A stretch of DNA of 64,000 bases, from positions 99,161-163,160 of the forward strand of contig JAREWP010000095.1 of the NCBI GenBank assembly GCA_029001845.1. Direction: 5' to 3'. Position numbers and translations under genes: made by a program. Of this stretch, positions 42,272 to 51,100 are shown piece by piece. The number at the start of each line of letters is the position of its first letter. Position 1 is the stretch's first letter. Origin of the DNA: Candidatus Magnetocorallium paracelense (GTDB lineage: Bacteria > Nitrospirota > Thermodesulfovibrionia > Thermodesulfovibrionales > Magnetobacteriaceae). The notes beneath the pieces were generated by a model. That model saw only the letters and a program-made list of their open reading frames with translations. It was not told where the DNA came from and did no database searches.

Positions 42272-44623
42272 ATGAGTTCGTTTTATTCTTTTTGTTTTTC
42301 ACGCAAAAACACAACAACACAAAGAGTAATTTCAAATTCACACCATATCCTCACTCTCCTTTTCATTATCTCCTTTACTGTTATATACCACCTGCCCTAC
42401 TTCGACCTTTCGAAGGACATCACCCGTAAGCCGGCTAGCTCCGATGAGTTCACTACTGATCTTACACCTCAGTTCGGAGTACATGCCGAAATATTCAGGC
42501 AGTCCTTTACTGATAATAAGTCGATTCCTCACTGGAATCCCTATATTATGGGTGGACAGCCCTTTTTAAGCGGCCCGGGAGTCAATCTGTTTTCCCTGGA
42601 AAATGTCCTTGTTCTCTTTTTCAGGGGACAGGTCGCAGCGCGACTGAGCATTCCTCTTCATCTGTTACTCGGGTGGATCGGTCTTTATCTTTTTTTTATT
42701 CAAATCGGACTTCAAGGAAAACATGCGATCATGGCAGGCTTGATTTATTTGTATAATCCCACATATATGGCGGTTAACTCCTTTACGGGACATCTCAATA
42801 TAATTAACGGAGTTAGTTATGTCCCATGGCTGCTGTATTACGGAGTCAAACCTTTTAAAAGAAGTCTGTCAAGGTCGTTTATGATATCTATTGTCCTCAG
42901 CCTCATGGTCCATTCAGGCGCTGTAGAGATATTTCTGTTTTCATCCTTTTTCGGACTGACTCTTTTTATTGTTTATCATCGTGCTATAAAAGGATCTAAT
43001 TTGGTGAAGTCAGTAGCCGAGGCGCTTCTTATTGTTGTCGTCGTAACGGGGTTAACAATAATCAAAATCGCCCCTGCCATTGAATTTCTTTCCATATCCG
43101 ACCGCAAAGAGGGGATGATTTCGGAAATGGGATTTTATGCACCCACTTACAGAGACGGATTTAACCATAGAGGTTATTATCTGGAATATGGCGAGCCGAA
43201 AAGAGCCGTTCAGGTAACGCCTTACCCGGTAGTAATGTTACTTGGATTGGCTGCAGGATTTGGTTTGTTCAAATTATTCGGGAAAAACAGACTATTATTT
43301 TTTACAATTATAACAATAGCCATTATACCTGTAGCGATCTCCTACTCTTACTCGATATTTAAAATTTTTTGGGAAATACCGTTATTCAAAAACCAGAGAA
43401 CCCCTGACAAGGCCATGTTTGTAACATTCCTGGCTATTGCCGTGCTATCTTCTTATGGAATAAAGGAGGTTTTGTTTAGCAGGTTTAAAAATAATTTTAG
43501 ACACGCTCTTCCTCTACTCACCATAATCCTCCTTCTTTATACAACTTATTTTTTGCGTCCTCCTTTTCCCTCTATGGATGATCTTGCTCTTAGAAGGGCC
43601 AATAACGGAGTATTGAATTACGTCAAGCAAGATAATAGTTTCTTCCGAATAACCTCCTTTCAGGATGAAGACAGGAATTGGGGATATGAACATCAGACCG
43701 TTCCCGAAAAGATTGGCATACTTCTCGGCTTCGCCCGCCTCTGGCACAGCGATATGCTATTTTCACTATATACAATGTCAATGGGAAAAGCTCAATTCCC
43801 CTTTGTCCCTGTAATATTCAGAAATTTTGCATCAATGACAGGGCTTTTATCCATCAAATATGTATCTTCTACAAAACCGATAAATGTAGCAGGTCTTGAA
43901 TTTGTCGGAAAATTTGATCCTATGAATCCTGAGCCTCAACCTGAAAAATCAAGGGGGCCTTATCTTTACAGAAACACCAAAACCATGCCAAGGGCTTATC
44001 AGGGGCCGCCTGCTGTTTTGATTTGCGGTTCTGAGAACTATATAAAAAAGAGAGGAATTCTGTCTATAAGCAGAAGCGAGTTCGATGGAAGAGGGCAGAC
44101 GCTTCTCTACTCAGGGAGATGCACTGCCGATACAAAAGATAATCTATTTGAATACAGTAGTTTCATCTTACCTGAAAGCAATGAACTCGTTCCTGATAAG
44201 TATGGAGAAAAGATAATCGATGAAAATGAATTATTTAAAAAAAGTCCGGTCTATTATGAGGTTTCAGAGGTTAAAGTAGATGAAGTAACGCCTGATCGGC
44301 TGGTTCTTAAAGTCACAAAAGGTAATAAAGGAAAGTGGCTTATACTTTCAGAGAAGTTCGCACTGTTTAAGGGATGGTCAGCATATGTAATGAATAAAAG
44401 TAGTGACAAAATAAAGCTCCCCATTATCAGAGCCAACCATGTCAATAGTGCGATATGGTTGCCAGAAGGTGAGTATAAGGAAGTAATTTTCGTCTATGAA
44501 ACGCCATATTTCAGTACAGGGATCATTCTTCTGGTTGTTACATTGGTGCTAATTATTAGCTATTTTATCCGTTTTCATAATCTAAGAGAATTGTTACTCC
44601 AAAGGGCAAATCTGCACGATTAA
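42272..44623 (+). CDS. YfhO-like polytopic membrane protein
   Basis: A 783-residue membrane protein with many hydrophobic helices in the first ~470 residues, then a large external domain and a final helix (GIILLVVTLVLIISYF). Segments such as DLTPQFGVHAEIFRQSF and IPHWNPYIMGGQPFLSG match the YfhO/GT-C family, which modifies surface polymers with sugars from polyprenyl phosphate donors. The DLTPQ region contains the acidic residue expected in the first extracytoplasmic loop. It starts 1 base after coaE. Co-location with nucleotidyltransferase and glycosidase-like genes suggests a surface glycan function. Confidence 0.75.
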   Translation: MSSFYSFCFSRKNTTTQRVISNSHHILTLLFIISFTVIYHLPYFDLSKDITRKPASSDEFTTDLTPQFGVHAEIFRQSFTDNKSIPHWNPYIMGGQPFLSGPGVNLFSLENVLVLFFRGQVAARLSIPLHLLLGWIGLYLFFIQIGLQGKHAIMAGLIYLYNPTYMAVNSFTGHLNIINGVSYVPWLLYYGVKPFKRSLSRSFMISIVLSLMVHSGAVEIFLFSSFFGLTLFIVYHRAIKGSNLVKSVAEALLIVVVVTGLTIIKIAPAIEFLSISDRKEGMISEMGFYAPTYRDGFNHRGYYLEYGEPKRAVQVTPYPVVMLLGLAAGFGLFKLFGKNRLLFFTIITIAIIPVAISYSYSIFKIFWEIPLFKNQRTPDKAMFVTFLAIAVLSSYGIKEVLFSRFKNNFRHALPLLTIILLLYTTYFLRPPFPSMDDLALRRANNGVLNYVKQDNSFFRITSFQDEDRNWGYEHQTVPEKIGILLGFARLWHSDMLFSLYTMSMGKAQFPFVPVIFRNFASMTGLLSIKYVSSTKPINVAGLEFVGKFDPMNPEPQPEKSRGPYLYRNTKTMPRAYQGPPAVLICGSENYIKKRGILSISRSEFDGRGQTLLYSGRCTADTKDNLFEYSSFILPESNELVPDKYGEKIIDENELFKKSPVYYEVSEVKVDEVTPDRLVLKVTKGNKGKWLILSEKFALFKGWSAYVMNKSSDKIKLPIIRANHVNSAIWLPEGEYKEVIFVYETPYFSTGIILLVVTLVLIISYFIRFHNLRELLLQRANLHD

Positions 44624-44956
44624 AATTATATCCATACACCCGCCAGATTCCTCCATTTTTCTTTTTTTTTCACGTATACAGTAATATTTTTCATTGACAA
44701 AAAATTACCATTATATTAGTATGAAAAGAAGCTCTTTTGGTTTTATTATCTTATGGAATAACTGAAGAAGTATAAAAAAATAGCTTTATTATGACAAAGA
44801 ACCTATGAATCATAATATTTAGATAACATACTAAATCATCTATTATTTTTTAATTAATAATGAGGTTAAAAAAAGAAAATTAAATAATCACTTACTTTTT
44901 ACTCAAGGAAGCTCAACACTTTCTTTTACTGATAGCTGATAGATGTTTCATTGTCA
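44624..44956. other. AT-rich intergenic stretch
   Basis: Between the convergent YfhO-like gene and the EF-hand lipoprotein gene. A promoter-like TTGACA (44694-44699), 17 bases, TAGTAT (44717-44722) is present, followed by only a 14-codon frame at 44721. An AGCTGATAG-type repeat lies at about 44932-44944. No further gene was seen. Confidence 0.5.
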
Positions 44957-45493
44957 CTATCTCATTCTTCTCATGGGAGAGGTTTCCGGCAGTTCGTTAC
45001 GATCTATAAATCCGTTGTTGTTTTTATCGAGTCTGTTAAAGATGTGATCAGGGCCGGGGAATTCAGCTCTTGAAATTTTATTGTCATTATTTATATCCAG
45101 TTGGCGAAAGGCCTTTCTTTCACGGGGGCCTGTGCTTCCGGTTCTGCCTTTTTTATCTAACAGCTCTTTAAAGGGAGGCATTTTACCATCTTTTTTTATT
45201 ACCTCCTTTTCAGGGAAGAGAGAATAATTCTCAACAGCCTCATCCTTGAGACTTACTTCAAGTCTTAATTTCCTAATTTCAGTTGCGCTTTTTGTGTAAT
45301 CAGTCTTTTTGAAATAGTAAATCCATATTTCATTGCCATCTGCAAATGACTTCCTTGATGGTTCTCCAAGGATGGATAAAAGGTCCTCCCTTGTTGTAAC
45401 ACCCTGTTCAAGAGCTGAAAATGCTCCAAAACCGGTGCATGATGAGAAAAAAAATAAAATTACGATATATACGAAACTTCTTAATGCAAACAT
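44957..45493 (-). CDS. Lipoprotein with BamE/SmpA-like and EF-hand domains
   Basis: A 178-residue predicted outer-membrane or periplasmic lipoprotein. The signal ends at a lipobox-like FFSSC. Residues ~30-90 contain LEQGVTTREDLLSILGEPS and EIWIYYFKK, the pattern of SmpA/BamE proteins. The C-terminal part has two EF-hand calcium loops, DINNDNKISRAEF and DKNNNGFIDRNEL, with the Asp/Asn and Glu ligands at the proper positions. The combination is unusual. The linker is Gly/Ser/Arg rich. An outer-membrane calcium-dependent role is possible but unproved. Confidence 0.75.
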   Translation of the reverse strand: MFALRSFVYIVILFFFSSCTGFGAFSALEQGVTTREDLLSILGEPSRKSFADGNEIWIYYFKKTDYTKSATEIRKLRLEVSLKDEAVENYSLFPEKEVIKKDGKMPPFKELLDKKGRTGSTGPRERKAFRQLDINNDNKISRAEFPGPDHIFNRLDKNNNGFIDRNELPETSPMRRMR

Positions 45494-45518
45494 GACTGCC
45501 TCCTCTTAAGTTCAGATT

Positions 45519-45531
45519 GCCTTATGCCTTA
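45519..45531. repeat. Short repeat GCCTTATGCCTTA (copy 3)
   Basis: Same unit as at 10866-10878 and 21551-21565, here in the inverted orientation relative to the first. It sits beside a larger palindromic element. Confidence 0.5.
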
Positions 45532-45560
45532 AACCGTGTTTGGTTCAGGCTTAGTTATTA

Positions 45561-45648
45561 TTTTAACGCAGAGGACATCGAGAGGATTTTTTTCATTAAT
45601 TCCTTGACTGCTTTTTTAAAATTTTCCTCTGCGACCTCTGCGTTAAAA
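45561..45648. repeat. MITE-like element with 14-bp perfect terminal inverted repeats
   Basis: TTTTAACGCAGAGG at 45561-45574 is exactly complementary to CCTCTGCGTTAAAA at 45635-45648, giving an 88-base element with no coding capacity. AACGCAGAGG-type repeats are widespread interspersed sequences in bacteria. It lies between the EF-hand lipoprotein and the histidine kinase. Confidence 0.75.
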
Positions 45649-45697
45649 ACAGCTCCACACAGGTTCCGGTTGATCCAATTTGTCGTGGCCCGGCGGA

Positions 45698-47950
45698 TCA
45701 TGAGTGATTACGACTACTCTGATTCACCGGTAGTTCTATAACAAATGTGGTTCCTTCATTTATTTTTGATTTACATGTAATCGATCCGTTATGGTCCTTA
45801 ATAATACCGTAAATTATGGATAAACCGAGTCCTGTCCCCTTTCCAGTCTCCTTTGTCGTAAAAAAAGGTTCGAATATCTTTTCACTAGTCGACTCCTCCA
45901 TTCCCGATCCGTTATCTGAGAATTCGATATGTACGGACTCTTTACTGTCCAAAAAAGAAAGCGCTATGCTTATCTCTCTGTGATCTTCTTTGTTTTCCAG
46001 TATATCGATGGCGTTCTGAAAAAGATTCAGAAAGACCTGCTCTATTTGATTTGGACTGGTAATGATCATCGGAATATTATCGCTTCCTGTTATTTTCAAC
46101 TCTATCAAATTCTTTTTTAGTTTTTCATTAATCAGCAGCAGTGTATTATCTATAATATTCCTGATGTTCACAGGTGTCTCACCGGATTGAATAGTCCCTC
46201 CGAATGTTTGGAGATGCCTGATTATTGTAACGATTCTTTCTATTTGCTCAAAGACGTTTTTAAGGTCTTCCTTTACTTCATCTAAATTTAGATCGCTGCT
46301 GTTCAAATCGTCTTGAAGAGACTGTATAAAAGAGTATATATACGTAAGAGGCTGGTTAACCTCATGAGCGACGCCTGTTGCAACTTCGCCGAGTGTCATG
46401 AGTTTGGCGTTGGCAAGCATCTTTACTTCAAGCGATTTCCTCTCTCTTTCTATTTCTTTTTTATCCGAAATGTCCTGGGCAAGACATATTAATGCCTGTT
46501 TTTTCAGTCCGCTTTCGTCTTCAAGAGGCGCCGTGGAAAATAAAACCGGTATTTTTTCCCTACTGGAGGAGATGAGAATTTTTTCAATGCCGGTGGTGAC
46601 ACTACCCAGAAATCCTGAGTCATCGTAGAGAGATTCGCTATCAAAAATTGAATCTATAGACATGCCGACCAGTTCTCCCTCTTTATAACCGAGAATCGTA
46701 TGGGCCTTCTTATTGGCCATCTGTATTTTATAGTCAGAACCAATCACAAAGAGCATGTCTGTCATAGATCGGATGATGCTGTCAGTATACTCCTTTGCCA
46801 AAAGAAGGTCGTCACGTGATTTTTTTAAATCGCCTATCATTCTGTTGATCGATTCACCCAGTTTTCCCATTTCATCGTCTGTGGTAATCTCAATGGGAGT
46901 GGAGTATTCGCCTCTCGATATGGATTCCGTTGCTTTCACCATTTCTTTCATAGGGTTTCTTACAGCCTTTATAAAAAGCAGGCCAAGGGTTGCAGCCATC
47001 GCAATAACTGCGAGAATGGCTGTTGCAAAGATAACTGTCGATTTAACCGATTCTCTGGACAGAGCAATGGATTTCGACAGGAGCTCCTCGGACTGTAAGT
47101 CCGTAATCTTTTGCAGTATTTCAACTCTATGGGAGGCTGCCCTGTAAGCACGATCATAAATGCCTTCAGGAAAATCCGCCGGAGTTCCGTTGAGTATCTC
47201 CATTCTCAGTTTTTCGATTTCAGAAAAGGTGTTGTCATTAATTTTTTTTATATAAAAGGCAAGCATATCGTCAGAGGCGTTGTGCTCGAAACTGTGGAGA
47301 GTGACTTCCTGTCCTTTCCAGAGTTTCATCCAATAGGAGAGAGAGTTTGTTGACAACGGTCTTTTTTCATTAAGAAAGGAGTCTAAACCTGTCAATTCTC
47401 TGCCTGCAAATTCCTTTACTTCGATAAGGTCCAAAAAGGCGTTGAGCGGTTCGGACATGGCAGAATGGCCGATACCTGAGAAAACGCTCTTTAAGGCGTT
47501 AATTAACAGAGAGAGGACTTCTGTGTAATATTTGACTTTCCTGCCCGTACCTGTGTCAGGAGATATGGATTCCCTTATCATAGAGATATCTTCCAGTTCG
47601 ATTAAGACGTTTTTTATCCTTGTCATATAGCTCTCATCGGTAATAGCGATATCTGTACCACCGGTTCTATCCATAATTTGCGCAATGGCATTGTCAGTAG
47701 CCGGTATTGTCTCTTGAAGGTTATCCCAAAAGCCTTTCTCCTTTTTGTCCAGCCAGAGTACGGTTGCAGAGCGCTCCTTTTGCAGCATGTCGATCAATGT
47801 ATTGATCTTCACGGCAACTGCGACAAGTTCCTTAACCCTCTTTCCTTCTCTGCTTTCAACAGTCTTTGATCTGAGTATTGGAAAAAGAAAGAGAAGAGCT
47901 GCGCAAACAGGTATCAGAATCAGTAACAGTATTTTGTTTGTAAATTTCAT
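45698..47950 (-). CDS. Sensor histidine kinase with NIT, HAMP and PAS domains
   Basis: A 750-residue inner-membrane kinase. An N-terminal helix and a second helix near residue 310-330 bracket a periplasmic region of about 270 residues with the helical MLQKERSATVLWL pattern of NIT (nitrate/nitrite-sensing) domains. A HAMP follows (ISRGEYSTPIEIT), then a PAS domain (~395-510). The dimerisation segment has the phospho-acceptor His in GVAHEVNQPL, and the ATPase has NLFQNAID, FSDNGSGME, FFTTKETGKGTGLGLSI. No response regulator is adjacent, so it is an orphan kinase in this window. Confidence 0.9.
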   Translation of the reverse strand: MKFTNKILLLILIPVCAALLFLFPILRSKTVESREGKRVKELVAVAVKINTLIDMLQKERSATVLWLDKKEKGFWDNLQETIPATDNAIAQIMDRTGGTDIAITDESYMTRIKNVLIELEDISMIRESISPDTGTGRKVKYYTEVLSLLINALKSVFSGIGHSAMSEPLNAFLDLIEVKEFAGRELTGLDSFLNEKRPLSTNSLSYWMKLWKGQEVTLHSFEHNASDDMLAFYIKKINDNTFSEIEKLRMEILNGTPADFPEGIYDRAYRAASHRVEILQKITDLQSEELLSKSIALSRESVKSTVIFATAILAVIAMAATLGLLFIKAVRNPMKEMVKATESISRGEYSTPIEITTDDEMGKLGESINRMIGDLKKSRDDLLLAKEYTDSIIRSMTDMLFVIGSDYKIQMANKKAHTILGYKEGELVGMSIDSIFDSESLYDDSGFLGSVTTGIEKILISSSREKIPVLFSTAPLEDESGLKKQALICLAQDISDKKEIERERKSLEVKMLANAKLMTLGEVATGVAHEVNQPLTYIYSFIQSLQDDLNSSDLNLDEVKEDLKNVFEQIERIVTIIRHLQTFGGTIQSGETPVNIRNIIDNTLLLINEKLKKNLIELKITGSDNIPMIITSPNQIEQVFLNLFQNAIDILENKEDHREISIALSFLDSKESVHIEFSDNGSGMEESTSEKIFEPFFTTKETGKGTGLGLSIIYGIIKDHNGSITCKSKINEGTTFVIELPVNQSSRNHS

Positions 47951-48070
47951 ATTGAATTATCAGGCTCTCAGGGAATCTGATATGCTTAATTCTATAAAGT
48001 GTCGCTGTGATTATAATATACAGCCTTGAAGTAATAAGGTCAAGATAAAAGTATCTGTTTTACACAAATG

Positions 48071-48079
48071 TGCTATAAT
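48071..48079 (+). promoter_or_regulatory. Extended -10 promoter (TGCTATAAT) for the diiron sensor / GGDEF-EAL operon
   Basis: TGCTATAAT is a perfect extended -10. It lies about 62 bases before the ATG at 48141, leaving a short leader with AGGAGGGG near its end. No convincing -35 was seen. A TATAAT also lies at 48012-48017. Confidence 0.5.
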
Positions 48080-48140
48080 ATTGATCTGATTTAAATCATA
48101 TTTCTTGTTTTTTTATGACTTTTCTACAGGAGGGGCTTTC

Positions 48141-48878
48141 ATGGAGGTTATTTTATATGAGACAGCAGGACATAAGTTCATACTTATTGGCTTTGGTGAG
48201 ATTAAGAGAGAGAGCAGCATACCTTCCAATCAATATTTGATAACTCACGGAAAGTCGTCGGCTCTTATAGATCCGGGCGGGTTCGGACTGTTTCCCATTT
48301 TGTTGTCAAGGGTATTAAAATATACGACCATGGAAGAAATAAAGGCAATTCTCCTTTCCCATCAGGACCCCGACGTTGCCGGCGGACTCAATATCTGGGC
48401 TGAGATTACAATGGCGAAGATATATATTTCTAAATTGTGGATTCGTTTTTTACCGCATTATGAATTGAGACATTACATCGGAATAGAAGCGATAGAAGAC
48501 AGGGGAGGGGACATCGCCATAGCCGACGATTTTATTCTAAAACTTATTCCCGCCCATTTTCTCCATTCTCCGGGGCACATAAACGTTTACGATCCTGAAT
48601 CGAAGATTCTTTTTACAGGCGATATCGGCGCCTCTGTACTACCCTGTTCGGACAATAAGCTCTTTATAGACGATTTCGATTCTTTTGTACCCTGTATAGA
48701 GGCCTTTCATAAAAGATATATGTCTTCCAATAAAGCGCTGAGGAAGTGGATTCAGGAGATAGAAAATTACGACATAGATATCCTTGCGCCTCAGCACGGT
48801 TATTTATATAGAGGAGAGGCAAAGGAAAAATTTATCAAGTGGTTATATGAGCTGAAGTGCGGAGTGGATATTATATGA
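48141..48878 (+). CDS. ODP-type diiron metallo-beta-lactamase-fold protein (likely oxygen sensor)
   Basis: A 245-residue cytosolic protein of the flavodiiron-like beta-lactamase fold but without a flavodoxin domain. The metal loop reads LLSHQDPDVAGGLNIW, followed by HFLHSPGHINVY, LFTGDIGAS and LAPQHGYLY, giving His/Asp/Glu ligands of a non-heme diiron site. HQDPD is typical of oxygen-binding diiron proteins (ODP) that sense O2, as in spirochaete chemotaxis proteins. Start at ATG 48141 with AGGAGGGG just upstream; a longer frame from 48105 is unlikely. Its stop overlaps the ATG of the GGDEF-EAL gene (ATGA), indicating coupled translation. Confidence 0.82.
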   Translation: MEVILYETAGHKFILIGFGEIKRESSIPSNQYLITHGKSSALIDPGGFGLFPILLSRVLKYTTMEEIKAILLSHQDPDVAGGLNIWAEITMAKIYISKLWIRFLPHYELRHYIGIEAIEDRGGDIAIADDFILKLIPAHFLHSPGHINVYDPESKILFTGDIGASVLPCSDNKLFIDDFDSFVPCIEAFHKRYMSSNKALRKWIQEIENYDIDILAPQHGYLYRGEAKEKFIKWLYELKCGVDII

Positions 48879-50998
48879 ACAATGAGAATCTCGATTTTGA
48901 ACTCCTGAGGTGTCAGGTTTCCAAGAATAACGGTACACTCCTGGAAAATCTCTCAAGAGAGGATTTGTTGATTTCGGGAGTCGAAAAATCCATACAAGAG
49001 ATTACCGACCATTTGCTGTTACAGGCACCGGAAAATGAATCTTTTTCCAGGAAGATAGAAGCCTTAAAAGAGGTTATAAGGATTTTTATCGATATACTGG
49101 AAAAGCGTGTTACCATAAACACGTCCTTGTCAAAAAAGGGGTTGATCGATACATTAAAAATGATAAAAGTTCTTGAATACAATTCAGTTGACGCAGAAAT
49201 TTTGGCAAAACTTACAAAAGTGTTGATGAATATTGTATTGTCCAGGGAGAATGTCATCAACTGGGAAAAACGCTCTGAAGAACTCCTTGTTGAGCTGTAC
49301 GGAATATTCCGATTCGACGCTTTTTTGAATATATTCGAGAGAGGAAAAAAGAATCTCGGTGTATCGATATATTATCTGAAAAGATTTAATGAGAGGCAGA
49401 AGAACTATTTAAAGGGGATGTTAAAAAAGTCCATTCTCGAGCATTTTCAAATCGTCGATATCGTTAAAAATATACCTATGGAGTTTACTGAAAAGGCGTT
49501 GCTTCAGGAAGAAGATGCCTGTGATTCTGACAGGGTTGAGTTGAAGCAGCACGAGTTTATGTCTGAAACACCGGGAATAGGTGGAATTCTGGGAATCGCC
49601 GTCTTCATTACAAATGAGATATCCCAAAAGGAAGAAGATATTCTGAACTCCCTTCTCTCTATTATGACTCTCATCATCGGCTCATCCAGGGGCCTTTCCA
49701 GAGCGATAAGGGAACTTGAATTTTATGCCGGTCACGATCCGCTGACCGGCTTGTACAACAGAAGAATGTTCGAGCACTTTCTTCAGTATGAAATTTCCAG
49801 AGTTAAAAGGAAGAAGTATAAATTCTCCATGCTTATGATGGATCTCGACGATTTCAAGTATATTAATGACAGTTATGGTCATCCCTTTGGTGATTTATTC
49901 CTCAAGGAGGTGGCTGGAGTTCTTCAGGGGGTTTTACGGGACGGGGATGTTGTCGCCAGATTGGGAGGGGATGAGTTTTCCGTGATTCTCAGTGAAACGG
50001 ATATAGAAAGCGGTCGTGTTGTTGCCGAAAAGATAAAGAAATCCTTTCATTTAAGAAAAATCGAGACTCCCGACAAAAAATCCGTGCCTGTAAAAGCTTC
50101 TATCGGCCTTGTCGAGTATCCCACTCACGGCACAACCAATGAAGAGCTCATGATCGTTGTAGATGCTGCTTTGTACAAAGCAAAGGAGCTGGGAAAAAAT
50201 AATATTTTCATACCTACTCCGGAAGAAATAAAGGACTCCGTTAAAGAACAAAACAAAAAATTTCAATTCATTCAGGATGGTCTGGAAGAAGGCGGTTTTG
50301 TTCCCTTTTTTCAACCTATTTTCGATATACGTAAAAAAGAGATCGTAGGATACGAGGCTCTTGTCCGCCTTGTTAAAGACAATAAAGTCGTATCTGCCAT
50401 GCATTTCATTGACATGGCCGAAAGAACGGGAAAGATTTTCGATATTGACAAAATTACGATCCAAAAGGCCTTTCAGAAAAAAAAGAAAGAGAAGAACGAT
50501 AAACTTCTTTTTATAAATCTTTCCGGCAAAGAGGTAAGCGATAAGGGCTTTATCGATTTCCTGATTCACGCGGCTCAAGTAACCGGCATAGCTCCCTCTG
50601 AGGTCGTGTTCGAAATTACCGAAAGGGAGGCTGTCGGTGACATAGCCAATGTGATGGAGTTTATAAACAGAGTCATGTCACGTGGTTTTAAGCTGGCAAT
50701 AGACGACTTCGGTAGCGGTTATTCTTCTTTTTATTATATTAAGTACCTGCCGGTGAATTTTGTTAAGATAGACGGCGAGTTTGTAAAGGAGCTTGCATCG
50801 CAGGATTACAGGGATGTTGCCTTTGTAGAGAGTATTCAGACGTTGTGTACGAAATTAGGTACTAAAACGGTGGCTGAGTTTATAGAGAGCGAAAATATTT
50901 TAAAGATTCTTGGTGATATTGGCATAGATTTCGGGCAGGGATTCTATTTAGGGCCTCCTGAGGCCGAATTTATTCGGGAAGAGAAGTCTCTTTTGTGA
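48875..50998 (+). CDS. GGDEF-EAL bifunctional c-di-GMP protein
   Basis: A 707-residue cytosolic protein. Residues 1-280 are a helical region I do not recognise, presumably sensory or partner-binding. The diguanylate cyclase domain has HDPLTGLYNRRMFE and an intact RLGGDEFSVI (near residue 364). The phosphodiesterase domain has EALVRL (near 494), INLSG, FEITERE, DDFGSGYSSF and KIDGEFV, with the catalytic Glu/Asp/Lys set apparently complete. Start ATG 48875 overlaps the preceding stop. Pairing with an ODP-type protein suggests oxygen-controlled c-di-GMP turnover. Confidence 0.9.
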   Translation: MNNENLDFELLRCQVSKNNGTLLENLSREDLLISGVEKSIQEITDHLLLQAPENESFSRKIEALKEVIRIFIDILEKRVTINTSLSKKGLIDTLKMIKVLEYNSVDAEILAKLTKVLMNIVLSRENVINWEKRSEELLVELYGIFRFDAFLNIFERGKKNLGVSIYYLKRFNERQKNYLKGMLKKSILEHFQIVDIVKNIPMEFTEKALLQEEDACDSDRVELKQHEFMSETPGIGGILGIAVFITNEISQKEEDILNSLLSIMTLIIGSSRGLSRAIRELEFYAGHDPLTGLYNRRMFEHFLQYEISRVKRKKYKFSMLMMDLDDFKYINDSYGHPFGDLFLKEVAGVLQGVLRDGDVVARLGGDEFSVILSETDIESGRVVAEKIKKSFHLRKIETPDKKSVPVKASIGLVEYPTHGTTNEELMIVVDAALYKAKELGKNNIFIPTPEEIKDSVKEQNKKFQFIQDGLEEGGFVPFFQPIFDIRKKEIVGYEALVRLVKDNKVVSAMHFIDMAERTGKIFDIDKITIQKAFQKKKKEKNDKLLFINLSGKEVSDKGFIDFLIHAAQVTGIAPSEVVFEITEREAVGDIANVMEFINRVMSRGFKLAIDDFGSGYSSFYYIKYLPVNFVKIDGEFVKELASQDYRDVAFVESIQTLCTKLGTKTVAEFIESENILKILGDIGIDFGQGFYLGPPEAEFIREEKSLL

Positions 50999-51022
50999 TA
51001 GTAATGTAGGGTCTGGGAAGTT

Positions 51023-51100
51023 TGGTCGGGGCGAGCAGATTTGAACTGCCGACCTCTCGCACCCCAAGCGAGTGCGCTATCCAGGCTGCGCTACGCCCCG
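51023..51100 (-). tRNA. tRNA-Pro (GGG)
   Basis: The minus strand gives acceptor CGGGGCG paired with CGCCCCG, discriminator A and encoded CCA. The anticodon stem CTCGC/GCGAG encloses the loop TTGGGGT, so the anticodon is GGG. The T-arm contains GTTCAAATC. It overlaps the 3' end of merR by 10 bases, so the merR stop codon lies in the tRNA 5' end. Confidence 0.95.

Noticed and set aside
44721..44765. 14-codon ORF after a promoter-like sequence
   Set aside because: Too short and without a ribosome-binding site to claim a gene; the promoter match is moderate.
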